Source: Phorcysia thermohydrogeniphila
Lineage (GTDB): Bacteria; Aquificota; Aquificia; Desulfurobacteriales; Desulfurobacteriaceae
Assembly (NCBI RefSeq): GCF_004339575.1
Contig: NZ_SMFV01000001.1
Span: forward strand, 62,001 to 126,000
DNA: 64,000 nt
Reading direction: 5' to 3'
The notes under the pieces are model-generated. The model had not been told where the DNA came from and made no database searches. It worked only from the letters and a program-made list of their open reading frames with translations. Every line of letters starts with the position of its first letter. Position 1 is the stretch's first letter. The position numbers and the translations under genes are program-made. This document shows positions 45,582-52,764 of the stretch, piece after piece.

Positions 45582-46550
45582 ATGCTTGAGGAGAAAATCA
45601 GGGGAGCTGTTCTTGGCGCTGCGATAGGGGATGCCCTCGGGACTCTCGTTGAGGAGATGGACAGGGAAACTGTGAAGAAGGCCTACGGTGGGGCAATAGT
45701 TGGTTTTACAGAACCTTCACCTCTGTCTGTCTGTCCTCACCTTAAGAAGGGACAGTACTCACACGAAACACAGATGTTCTTACTCGTTCTTGAGATTTAC
45801 GCAGAGAAGGGTAGGTTTGACGAGGAGCTCTACGTAGAGAGGCTGATTGAGTGGGTAAAGGACGAAAAGTCCCACAGGTATCCTGCAGGTTCTCACATAA
45901 ACGCAGCCCTTTCTTACGCTGCCGGCGTTGACCCGTCAGAGGCAAGGGTGAAAAGTGCCGACATTGACGGGGCAGTTCCAGCGCTTGCTGCCGGAATCTT
46001 TCGCTGGGACAGCAGTTACGATGCTTACGAGGAGGGAGCTCTCATCGCTTCCGTTACCCATAACGACGAGGCACTCATAGATACTGCCGGCGTTCTTGCA
46101 GTTGCCGTTTCTGAGGTCATAGGAGGAAGAGTTTTACTTTCAACAACCGACGATAGACTCGGCTTTGTTGAGATACTCAGGGAGTTTGCAAGGACTGAAA
46201 TGGTAAGGGCTTACCTTGACATGGTTTCTCAGGTTCTAATAAAGAACGTTGATTCCTTAGACGACGTTATACTGATGCTTGGAAACGGAAGCTTTGCCCC
46301 TGAAGCCTTTGCGATTTCTCTTTACTTGGCAGTTACTAACGTTTCAAGCTTTAGAAATGCCGTTTTAAAGGCCGTTAACTCCTACGGGGACTTTGGAGGG
46401 GATACAGACGCCATTGCCTTTATAACCGGTGGGCTTGTTGGGGGATATTTAGGAGCTTCTGCGATTCCTTCCGACTGGATTGAGTGTTTGGAGAGTGCGA
46501 ACTACTTTGACCTTGTTGTTAAGAAACTGATTGATAAGATGAAAGTTTAA
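45582..46550 (+). CDS. ADP-ribosylglycohydrolase-family protein
   Basis: The DraG-like fold has the GAVLGAAIGDALGT start with its metal Asp, a YSHETQMFLLVLEIY segment where the family usually has TDDT, and SVTHNDEALIDTA. The C-terminal signature is GGDTDAIAFITGGLVGGYLGA. Such enzymes remove ADP-ribose from proteins (dinitrogenase reductase is the classic case) or cleave related compounds. No DraT or nitrogenase gene is here. The ATG at 45582 follows GGAGGAAGG. The stop codon abuts the repeat element of CRISPR array 2. Confidence 0.82.
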   Translation: MLEEKIRGAVLGAAIGDALGTLVEEMDRETVKKAYGGAIVGFTEPSPLSVCPHLKKGQYSHETQMFLLVLEIYAEKGRFDEELYVERLIEWVKDEKSHRYPAGSHINAALSYAAGVDPSEARVKSADIDGAVPALAAGIFRWDSSYDAYEEGALIASVTHNDEALIDTAGVLAVAVSEVIGGRVLLSTTDDRLGFVEILREFARTEMVRAYLDMVSQVLIKNVDSLDDVILMLGNGSFAPEAFAISLYLAVTNVSSFRNAVLKAVNSYGDFGGDTDAIAFITGGLVGGYLGASAIPSDWIECLESANYFDLVVKKLIDKMKV

Positions 46551-46645
46551 GTGAGGGGGATGAAATCCCCCCTCAGACTCCCCCCTTTGAAGATGAAAGC
46601 TTCTCTTCTACCCCTTCCTTTAAACTCCTCCCCATAGAAACAGAA
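46551..46645. repeat. Repeat element copy 1, beside CRISPR array 2
   Basis: A 95-bp unit begins GTGAGGGGGATG, has a GC-rich hairpin (GAGGGGGAT paired with ATCCCCCCTC), CAGACTCCCCCCTTTGA, a pyrimidine-rich run, and ends GAAACAGAA. It is about 85% identical by eye to 46900-46998. Its right end joins a truncated CRISPR repeat at the same base as copy 2. Its left end abuts the stop codon of the glycohydrolase gene with no repeat fragment, which suggests a later deletion. It carries no gene. Confidence 0.75.
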
Positions 46646-47025
46646 CCTGTCCACTTTTTCGGGCATTTCAACCAGCGGTGAGGATATGATGGCTGAATGT
46701 AAGTCGTGCGTTGCAATCCCGTTCACTTTTTCGGGCGTTTCAACAAAGTTTTCCCGTGTTATCAAACAGGTAGTCAAGCAAAAACCGTTGCAATCCCGCT
46801 CACTTTTTCGGGCATTTCAACACTCAAAAAATCCAAACCCAGAGGTAATAGCGAGTAGAGAATTGTCGCAATCCCGTCCACTTTTTCGGGCAGGCAATTG
46901 TGAGGGGGGATGATAATCCCCCCTCAGACTCCCCCCTTTGAAAATATGAAACCTGTCTTTTTTCCCCTTCCTTTAAACTCCTCCCCAGAGAAACAGAACC
47001 CGTCCACTTTTTCGGGCATTTCAAC
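46646..47025 (-). CRISPR. CRISPR array 2, interrupted by a repeat element
   Basis: Read on the minus strand from the leader at the right: a truncated repeat (47025-46999), inserted DNA (46998-46892), and the rest of that repeat (46891-46865). Then come spacers and repeats at 46821-46787 and 46744-46710, and a truncated repeat at 46672-46646. Spacers are 46822-46864 (43), 46745-46786 (42) and 46673-46709 (37). Repeats match array 1 (start GTTGAAATGCCCG, end CGGGATTGCAAC or GCGAC) with single-base variants. The leader matches array 1 too. No cas genes are near. Confidence 0.92.
46892..46998. mobile_element. Repeat element copy 2 inserted in a CRISPR repeat
   Basis: This 107-bp insertion splits the leader-proximal CRISPR repeat. 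The 19 bases on its left (46873-46891, CCCGTCCACTTTTTCGGGC) recur exactly on its right (46999-47017), as a target duplication would. Both flanks share the variant GTCCAC, not found in the two intact repeats of this array. The core from 46900 matches copy 1. A perfect 10-bp stem, GAGGGGGGAT / ATCCCCCCTC with loop GATA, stands near its left end. It encodes no protein, so it resembles a MITE- or REP-like non-autonomous element. Confidence 0.65.
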
Positions 47026-47186
47026 AGCAAAAATCTGAAAGTATTGGAAATCAATATCTCCAGAACTTAAGATTTCCATCAAATTCTGTAACTCATTGAA
47101 AATTAGCTTTTCCGAGCAAAAAGTTTCAGTATGCTGAACTATGCCCCGTGCCCTATTCAACTTTCAAAGATCCTACTCTAATTCTA
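47026..47186 (-). promoter_or_regulatory. CRISPR leader of array 2
   Basis: On the minus strand this region matches the array 1 leader: TAGAAT box (47186-47181), 11 nt, then TCTTTGAAAG, the TTCAG-N4-CTGAA inverted repeat (47125-47138), CAATGAGTTA, and a T-rich end at the repeat. The four bases in the palindrome loop differ between leaders while the arms are identical, which suggests selection on the arms. It gives leftward transcription through the array. Confidence 0.85.
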
Positions 47187-47318
47187 CCATAACTTTAGTG
47201 CTGTTTTTTAATGAGCGTAAATTTACTTTATTAAATTTTGTTTATCAAATATGAGAAGCTGATAATTTTATGTCTGTGTGATAGAATTCAAAGAAAGTTT
47301 TTGTGAGGGAGCTCCCCC

Positions 47319-48518
47319 ATGAAAAAGTTCTTAACAGCCACTTTAGCTCTTTCTCTCCTTTTCGGATGCTCTGAAGAGAGCTCTAAAACCTGTACTCCTG
47401 ATACTCCTTTAGCAAAAGTAGGTGATAGAGTTATAACGGTTAGCTACTACGAAAAGGTTGAAAATGCCCTTCCGGCCGGTTCTGTTAAGAGGTTTCACTC
47501 CGGAAAAAAACTCCTTGATGAGATAGTTGAGAGACACCTCATTCTCTTAGATTCCCTTGAGAAGGGAATTTTTGAAAATCCAGAAATAAAAGAGAAAGTA
47601 GAGCGTTACAGGATAAAGAGACTTGCCTATAGGTTTCTTAACTCTAAGGTTGGGGACTATTCCGTTTCTGACAGAGAAGTGGAGGAGTTCATAAAGAAAC
47701 GTTACGCCGGAAAAGAGGTAACTCCAGAGCTTAAGAGGAAAGTTAAGGTAAATCTTGAAGCTAAAAAGTTCGTACAGAAACGCCAAGAGATCTTAAACAG
47801 AATCAGCTCTGAGGTTCGTTTTGTGGATGACAGGCCGACTTCTCCGGAGGACGTTATTGCAGTCTATAAAGGAGAAAAGATTCGTTTTAGTGACGTGAAA
47901 TCCCTCTTGGGCAAAAAACCTTCTCCTGAGAAATTGAAAAAGGCAGTTTTGGAGTACGTTCTTTATAAGAGAGCTCTTAAAGAAGGCCTTGATAAGAACG
48001 GAGATTTCCTTTCCTCCTATAATAGATTCCTTGCAAGTTTAGCCGTTAAGGAGTTTAAGAAAAGGGTTCTTTCTTCAGTAAAAGTTACGGATGAGGAGAT
48101 AAAGAACTACTACGAGAAGCATAAAGGTCTTTTCAAGAGACCTCCGGAGGCTGAGGTTGTAATCTACGAGTTTAGAAGTAAAGAAGATGCGGAGAGAGCT
48201 CTCTCTAAAGGCTCTTTAAAAGGCGGGAGAGTGTGGAAGGTAACTGCTGCCGACGCAGATTGTAATCCAGTTTCTACCCTTGTCTTTAAGGAGAAAAAGG
48301 ATAGGGGGATAATTCCTCTTCCTGACGGGAGAGCTCTCCTTGTGGTTGTAAAGAGGAGGCTGCCGGCAAGGGAGCTCCTTTACGGCGATGCCTATCAGCT
48401 CATAAAGGAGAAGCTAACCTTAGAGAAGGCAGAAAGGCTCTACAAGCAGGAGATAGAAAAGCTTAAAGAGAAGTTTGGCGTTAAGTACTACAAGGAAAAT
48501 TTAGTCTGCATTTCTTAA
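47319..48518 (+). CDS. SurA/PpiC-like periplasmic chaperone lipoprotein
   Basis: A signal peptide with lipobox SLLFGC is followed by a SurA N-terminal-like region: LAKVGDRVITVSYYEKVENAL, then a long helical section with EIVERHLILLDSLEKGI. A second helical part and a C-terminal parvulin-like remnant (EVVIYEFRSKEDAERAL, GIIPLPDGRALLVVVKRR) follow. The prolyl isomerase core looks degenerate, so a chaperone role is more likely than catalysis. The Shine-Dalgarno AGGGAG lies within a GGGAGCTCCC palindrome (47307-47316). It ends with a 4-nt convergent overlap with the M16 protease gene. The 130 bases upstream, to the CRISPR leader, are AT-rich and hold no gene. Confidence 0.75.
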   Translation: MKKFLTATLALSLLFGCSEESSKTCTPDTPLAKVGDRVITVSYYEKVENALPAGSVKRFHSGKKLLDEIVERHLILLDSLEKGIFENPEIKEKVERYRIKRLAYRFLNSKVGDYSVSDREVEEFIKKRYAGKEVTPELKRKVKVNLEAKKFVQKRQEILNRISSEVRFVDDRPTSPEDVIAVYKGEKIRFSDVKSLLGKKPSPEKLKKAVLEYVLYKRALKEGLDKNGDFLSSYNRFLASLAVKEFKKRVLSSVKVTDEEIKNYYEKHKGLFKRPPEAEVVIYEFRSKEDAERALSKGSLKGGRVWKVTAADADCNPVSTLVFKEKKDRGIIPLPDGRALLVVVKRRLPARELLYGDAYQLIKEKLTLEKAERLYKQEIEKLKEKFGVKYYKENLVCIS

Positions 48519-49720
48519 CGGGCTGGTAAGAGTAAGCCAGTTAAAGGCTCTTCCTGTAGGAACTGCACCCTCTTTAAGAACTCCTTGTAGTTTGCCTCTT
48601 TTAAGTCTGAGAAGAACTTTTCGTAGTAGTCCTTGTCCCTCATTACTGTTAGAGCGTAGCCTATGGCGTCAGCCTCTGCCTCTCCGCTTTCCCTTGCGAA
48701 CATTTCTCCCTTGTAGAGCTTTTCTTTAGCAAACTCAAACTCTTCTTTTGATATGGATAAGACCTCCTGCAGGGTATCCTTTAAGGCTTTTCTACTTTCG
48801 TCAATCCTGTCGGTTATGACCACTATGTAGAAGTTTGAGCCTAAGAGGAGGTTCTGGTAGCTTGAGTAAACTCCGTAGGCCAATCCCTTCTCTTTCAGCC
48901 TTCTGTAAAGGAGGGAGCTCCTTCCGGAAGAAAGTAGAGAGTCAAGAATTTCGTAATAGATGTCTTCTCTGCTTGCCCTTGGCAGTCTCCAGCCAAGGAG
49001 GACGTTAGGAACGGCCACGGCAGGGTGGGTTACGGTAAACTCGTCTGCTACGGTAACAGCCTTTTCTTCCTCAGGCTCTTTAACTTCAGAGTTTCTTTTT
49101 AAACTGCCAAAGAGCTCTTCCGTTACGGAAAACATCTCCTCACTTTCTACTTTCCCTGCGATGGAAACTGTTATCCGTTCTGGGGTGTAAAGGCTTTCGT
49201 AAAAATTTCTTAAATCTTCTGCCGTAAACTCTTTAACCGTTTCCTCAAATCCTAAGATGGGGAACCTGTAAGGGGCTTTCCTGTATAGCTTTTCCATGAA
49301 CTTCTCTGCAAAGATTTCCTGAGGGTTATCCTTGCTTCGGGCTATCTCTTCAAGGACTATGGGTTTTTCTTTTTGTAACATCTCTTCCGAAAGGAGAGGG
49401 TTAAGGACGAGTTCGGCGATAAGTTCAAGGGCACGCTTTCCGTGCTCGTAGGGAAGGTTGATGTAGTAGTAAGTGTAGTCGTAAGAAGTTGCTGCGTTTA
49501 TCTCTCCTCCGAGGCTCTCAACCTCCCTGTCAATTGCTCCGGCAGGTAAGTTTTTGCTTCCGTTAAACATCATGTGTTCTAAAAAGTGAGCGATTCCTCT
49601 TGTTCTATCTGTTTCGTAAGAAGCTCCAGCCCTTATCCAGACGCTTACCGTTACGGAGTTTAGGTCTTCCCTTTCCCTTACAGAGACAGTTACTCCGTTT
49701 GAAAGCTTTACAACCTTCAT
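48515..49720 (-). CDS. M16-family zinc protease
   Basis: The zinc site HFLEHMMFNG (HxxEH) and its downstream Glu in the EEIARSKDNP region are intact. The C-terminal half has the family RLKEKGLAYGVYSSYQ. The 401-aa single-unit form resembles bacterial processing-peptidase-like proteins, usually with a dimer partner. No signal peptide is evident, so it may be cytoplasmic. I start at the ATG at 49720 (MKVVKLSNGVTVSV), ten bases after GGGAGG. Its substrate is unknown. Confidence 0.9.
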   Translation of the reverse strand: MKVVKLSNGVTVSVREREDLNSVTVSVWIRAGASYETDRTRGIAHFLEHMMFNGSKNLPAGAIDREVESLGGEINAATSYDYTYYYINLPYEHGKRALELIAELVLNPLLSEEMLQKEKPIVLEEIARSKDNPQEIFAEKFMEKLYRKAPYRFPILGFEETVKEFTAEDLRNFYESLYTPERITVSIAGKVESEEMFSVTEELFGSLKRNSEVKEPEEEKAVTVADEFTVTHPAVAVPNVLLGWRLPRASREDIYYEILDSLLSSGRSSLLYRRLKEKGLAYGVYSSYQNLLLGSNFYIVVITDRIDESRKALKDTLQEVLSISKEEFEFAKEKLYKGEMFARESGEAEADAIGYALTVMRDKDYYEKFFSDLKEANYKEFLKRVQFLQEEPLTGLLLPAR

Positions 49721-49745
49721 TTTCAGCTTTCCTCCCGTTATATTA

Positions 49746-51092
49746 ATGGGAGCAGGAAAGTCTACCATTTTGGAGAAGCAAGTGGAGAAGTGTAGGGTTT
49801 TGGTGATAGAGGACGACGATGTCCAGAGGGAGCTCTTAAAGGAAATCCTACAGGATTCAGGCTTTAGGGTGTCTGTTGCTCCTACTGCTGAAAAGGGGCT
49901 TCAGTCCCTCTTAAAGGACTCCGTTGATGTTGTTGTGACGGACGTTAGACTTCCCGGAATGGACGGACTTTCTTTCCTTAGAAAGGTAAAACGGGATTAT
50001 CCGGACGTTGAGGTAATAGTCATAACCGCCTTTAGCAACGTTGAGGACGCTGTTAACGCAATAAAGGAGGGAGCTTTTCACTACGTTACGAAACCCTTTG
50101 ACCCTCAGGTTCTCATAAACCTGATAGACAAGGCCTGTCAGCTTGCAAGGTTAAAGAAGGTTCCGAAAAGGGACGGAGAAATAGTGTACGCTTCTAAAGA
50201 GATGGAGGATATCCTTAAAAAGGCCTCTCTTTTTGCAAGGGCGGAAGCTCCCGTTTTAATCTTAGGGGAAAGTGGTGTTGGCAAGGAGCTCATTGCAAGG
50301 TTCATCCACAGGGAAAGCGGCAGAAAAGGGAAGTTTGTTGCCGTTAACTGTGCCGCCATTCCGAGGGACCTTTTTGAAAGCGAACTCTTTGGGTATGAAA
50401 AAGGAGCTTTTACTGGAGCTCTCAAAGCTAAAAAAGGACTCTTTGAAGAGGCCGACGGCGGAACGCTCTTTTTGGATGAGATTGGAGAGCTCCCCTTAGA
50501 GCTCCAGCCAAAGCTTTTAAGGGTTCTTCAAGAGGGGAAAGTTAGGAGGGTCGGAGCTACCTTAGAAAGGGAGGTTGACGTTAAAATCGTTGCAGCGACG
50601 AACAGGGACTTGAGAGAGCTCGTTGAGAAGGGAGAGTTTAGAGAAGACCTCTACTACCGCTTAAACGTTTTGACTTTAAAGATTCCTCCTCTCAGGGAAA
50701 GACCCGAAGATATCTTAGAGCTTACAGGATTTTTCCTCAAAAAGTACTCGGATAAGTACGGAAAAAAGGTAGAGATAACCCCTGAGGCCCTTCAGAAGCT
50801 TCTTAGTTATTCCTTTCCCGGCAACGTCAGGGAGCTTGAGAACTTGCTCCACCGCTTAGTTATATTCTCTGAAGGGAAAATAACAGAAAGAGACTTAGAA
50901 GAGCTTTCAGAAAGTAAGCCGTGTAACGAGCTTGACTTTTCAAAGCCTCTTCCTGAGAAGGTTGCAGAGTTTGAAAAGAGGCTTATTGAAGAGGCCCTAA
51001 AGAGGACGAACTACGTTCAGACAAGGGCTGCAAAACTTCTTGGGATAGACGAGAAATCTCTAAGGTATAAGAGGAAGAAGTACGGGATATGA
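49746..51092 (+). CDS. NtrC-family sigma-54-dependent response regulator
   Basis: The order is receiver domain, AAA+ domain and Fis-type helix-turn-helix. The receiver has VLVIEDDD, a phospho-acceptor Asp in VTDVRLPGMDG (about residue 66) and a Lys in YVTKPFDP. The AAA+ domain has Walker A GESGVGKE, the sigma-54 loop GAFTGA, Walker B GGTLFLDEIGE and an R-finger region. The tail is LIEEALKRTNYVQTRAAKLLGIDEKSLRYK. The start is uncertain: an ATG at 49746 has no ribosome site, whereas a TTG at 49770 has AGGAAAG eight bases upstream. Its kinase overlaps by 4 nt. Its likely target promoter lies just downstream of the kinase. Confidence 0.95.
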   Translation: MGAGKSTILEKQVEKCRVLVIEDDDVQRELLKEILQDSGFRVSVAPTAEKGLQSLLKDSVDVVVTDVRLPGMDGLSFLRKVKRDYPDVEVIVITAFSNVEDAVNAIKEGAFHYVTKPFDPQVLINLIDKACQLARLKKVPKRDGEIVYASKEMEDILKKASLFARAEAPVLILGESGVGKELIARFIHRESGRKGKFVAVNCAAIPRDLFESELFGYEKGAFTGALKAKKGLFEEADGGTLFLDEIGELPLELQPKLLRVLQEGKVRRVGATLEREVDVKIVAATNRDLRELVEKGEFREDLYYRLNVLTLKIPPLRERPEDILELTGFFLKKYSDKYGKKVEITPEALQKLLSYSFPGNVRELENLLHRLVIFSEGKITERDLEELSESKPCNELDFSKPLPEKVAEFEKRLIEEALKRTNYVQTRAAKLLGIDEKSLRYKRKKYGI

Positions 51093-52207
51093 GGAAACTC
51101 TTTCTGCCGGCTTTGGTTCTTGGAGTTCTCTTTGTAGCGCTCGTTTCCAACCTATACTTCCTTCATAAGGAGCTCCAAGACTTCTACTTTGCAGTAATTG
51201 CTGAGGAGACCCGTAGGGTAGAGTCCATAATTGAGGGAACAGTTGCGGGAGGTGGTGACCCCGTTGAAGCTGTTAGTTCCTACATGGAGAGCTCTCCTTT
51301 CTTAGTTGGAGCTACTTTCAGCTTAGGAGGAAGGGAGATAATCATTCCCGGTTCTGCTGTTGGCGAGAACTACTATAGAAAAACCGTTAAAGTAGAGCCT
51401 TTTACATTTAACCTTTACTTTGACTTTTCCTACTTAGAGGAGTTTAATAAGCACGTCTTCTACACATTCGTAGCCCTCCTATTTTTCAGTTTCTCCTTTA
51501 CGGCAGTTACGGTGTGGCTCGTTAGAAAGTATTTTGAGGAGAAACTCCTCTATGAAAAGGAGAAGCAGGAGAAGGAAAGGCTTGAGAGTATCAATTTGGT
51601 GATTCACTCTCTCCTTCACGAGGTAAAGAACAGGCTCAATACTTTAAACCTTCTCCTCCACAGGATAGAGCGTAACTGTGAGAACCCTTACGTTGAAAAA
51701 CTGAAAAAAGAGGTGGAGGGGCTCGGAAGGTACTTGGAAGAAACTGCCGACCTTAGAAGGCCTATAGTCTTAGAGAAAGAGAAAGTGGATATTCGGGAAC
51801 TTGTTGAGGGAACCGTGGCAAAGTTTTCCCACCTCTTGGGCGTGAAGGAAATAGAGACGAAAGTAAACATTGAGAGGGCACTCTTAGAAGTTGACCCTGA
51901 AAAGCTTTCCTCTGTTTTTGTAGACCTTATAAAAAACGCTATTGAGGCCTTAGAGGGTAAGGAAAAGAGAAAACTGAAGATAGAGGGAAAGAGAGAGGGG
52001 AACTTCTACGTTGTCTCTATTATGGACAGTGGGGGGGAGCTCCCAGACACTGAAAAGATTTTCCTTCCCTACCGTTCAACTAAGAAGGGGGGATTTGGTT
52101 TAGGACTTTACAACGCCAAGCGAGTTGTTGAAGCCCACGGTGGGAAAATAGAGGCTTCTGTAGAAGGTGGCTGGACTGTCTTTAGGATAACTCTTCCTTT
52201 AGCTTGA
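51089..52207 (+). CDS. Sensor histidine kinase partner of the NtrC-type regulator
   Basis: The 372-aa protein has a membrane segment at about 5-25, a periplasmic sensor region of about 95 residues, a second span at about 123-146, and a coiled linker. The H-box is SLLHEVKNRLNTLN (His177) and the ATPase domain has N-box VDLIKNAIEAL and GFGLGLYNAKRVVEAHGG. There is no PAS domain. ATGA overlap with the regulator gene shows a matched pair. The signal is probably outside the cytoplasm, but the sensor part matches nothing I know. Confidence 0.93.
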   Translation: MRKLFLPALVLGVLFVALVSNLYFLHKELQDFYFAVIAEETRRVESIIEGTVAGGGDPVEAVSSYMESSPFLVGATFSLGGREIIIPGSAVGENYYRKTVKVEPFTFNLYFDFSYLEEFNKHVFYTFVALLFFSFSFTAVTVWLVRKYFEEKLLYEKEKQEKERLESINLVIHSLLHEVKNRLNTLNLLLHRIERNCENPYVEKLKKEVEGLGRYLEETADLRRPIVLEKEKVDIRELVEGTVAKFSHLLGVKEIETKVNIERALLEVDPEKLSSVFVDLIKNAIEALEGKEKRKLKIEGKREGNFYVVSIMDSGGELPDTEKIFLPYRSTKKGGFGLGLYNAKRVVEAHGGKIEASVEGGWTVFRITLPLA

Positions 52208-52210
52208 GAT

Positions 52211-52226
52211 TCGGAATTCTTTCCGA
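52211..52226. promoter_or_regulatory. Upstream activator site 1 (inverted repeat)
   Basis: TCGGAA-N4-TTCCGA at 52211-52226, an exact 6-bp inverted repeat. An equal site follows 33 bp away (centre to centre), about three helical turns. Position upstream of a sigma-54 promoter and next to an NtrC-type gene makes it a candidate binding site for that regulator. Confidence 0.65.
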
Positions 52227-52241
52227 GAGATTCACTTAGGA

Positions 52242-52261
52242 TTTCGGAAAAATTTCCGAAA
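52242..52261. promoter_or_regulatory. Upstream activator site 2 (inverted repeat)
   Basis: TTTCGGAA-N4-TTCCGAAA, an 8-bp perfect inverted repeat with the same core and spacer as site 1. Its centre is about 50 bp from the -24 element. The longer arms suggest the stronger site of the pair. Confidence 0.7.
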
Positions 52262-52298
52262 GTCTGTTTACCAGTCCTTGTCTTTGCTACTCCAAAAC

Positions 52299-52314
52299 TT
52301 GGCACTCCTCTTGC
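52299..52314 (+). promoter_or_regulatory. Sigma-54 (-24/-12) promoter
   Basis: TTGGCAC at 52299-52305 and TTGC at 52311-52314 give the invariant GG and GC with ten bases between, an excellent match to the sigma-54 consensus TGGCAC-N5-TTGC. Transcription would start near 52326, ahead of the gene at 52372. The rpoN gene is not in the window. Confidence 0.78.
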
Positions 52315-52322
52315 TTGTTTAC

Positions 52323-52350
52323 TTAACAGGTCACCCGGAGAGGATATAAT
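52323..52350 (+). promoter_or_regulatory. Overlapping sigma-70-type promoter
   Basis: TTAACA (52323-52328), 16 bases and a perfect TATAAT (52345-52350) lie just downstream of the sigma-54 elements. Its start point would leave a leader of about 15 bases that just includes the ribosome site. It may supply basal expression or compete with the sigma-54 promoter. Confidence 0.5.
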
Positions 52351-52371
52351 CCTTGAGAGGGAGGTAAGAAA

Positions 52372-52707
52372 ATGGTTTCCAATGTAACTACTACTGATAC
52401 GACGTACGTCCAGTATCAGCTCCTCCAGCAGATGTTCCAGTACAGGCGTCATTATGGCCAGCATAAGGGAATGGGACTTGTGATGCAGTTCTTGACTCCA
52501 GAGCAGAGGCAGGAAGTTTCCTCCCTCCTTCAGGATTTAACCGAGGAGCAGAGGATAGAGGTAAAGGAGCAGATACTTCAACTTGACTTGGCCTCCATGA
52601 CTTCCGACCAGCTCTTTGAGTCCATCGTGAACATTATCTCCTCTGTAAGTGGCGCTACCTCAGTTTCGGACTCTGGCTCTACAGTCGGGGTGGATGTTTA
52701 CGCTTAA
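52372..52707 (+). CDS. Small Gln/Ser-rich protein, first gene of the sigma-54 operon
   Basis: This 111-aa protein has no signal peptide or membrane segment. The middle has two runs resembling an LTPEQR motif (LTPEQRQEVSSLLQDL and LTEEQRIEVKEQILQL), predicted helical. The last 20 residues are rich in Ser, Gly, Thr and Val and end VGVDVYA. A strong GGGAGGT site precedes the ATG. It is the promoter-proximal gene ahead of the DUF2202 gene. It may be a structural, regulatory or carrier/precursor protein. I recognise no family. Confidence 0.6.
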   Translation: MVSNVTTTDTTYVQYQLLQQMFQYRRHYGQHKGMGLVMQFLTPEQRQEVSSLLQDLTEEQRIEVKEQILQLDLASMTSDQLFESIVNIISSVSGATSVSDSGSTVGVDVYA

Positions 52708-52764
52708 AGAAGGGTCTCTCCGGGTGGCCCTCTGAACCTAAAAACCTTCTTAAGGGAGTTAGCC

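Noticed and set aside
46551-46998. An intact IS200/IS605-type element
   Set aside because: The subterminal hairpin is reminiscent, but there is no transposase or TnpB gene and the 19-bp flanking duplication is not expected for that family.
46547-47160. Several leftward reading frames of about 75 codons across CRISPR array 2
   Set aside because: They run through repeats and the hairpin element, repeat the same residues (MPEKVD...), and have no ribosome sites. They are by-products of the repeats.
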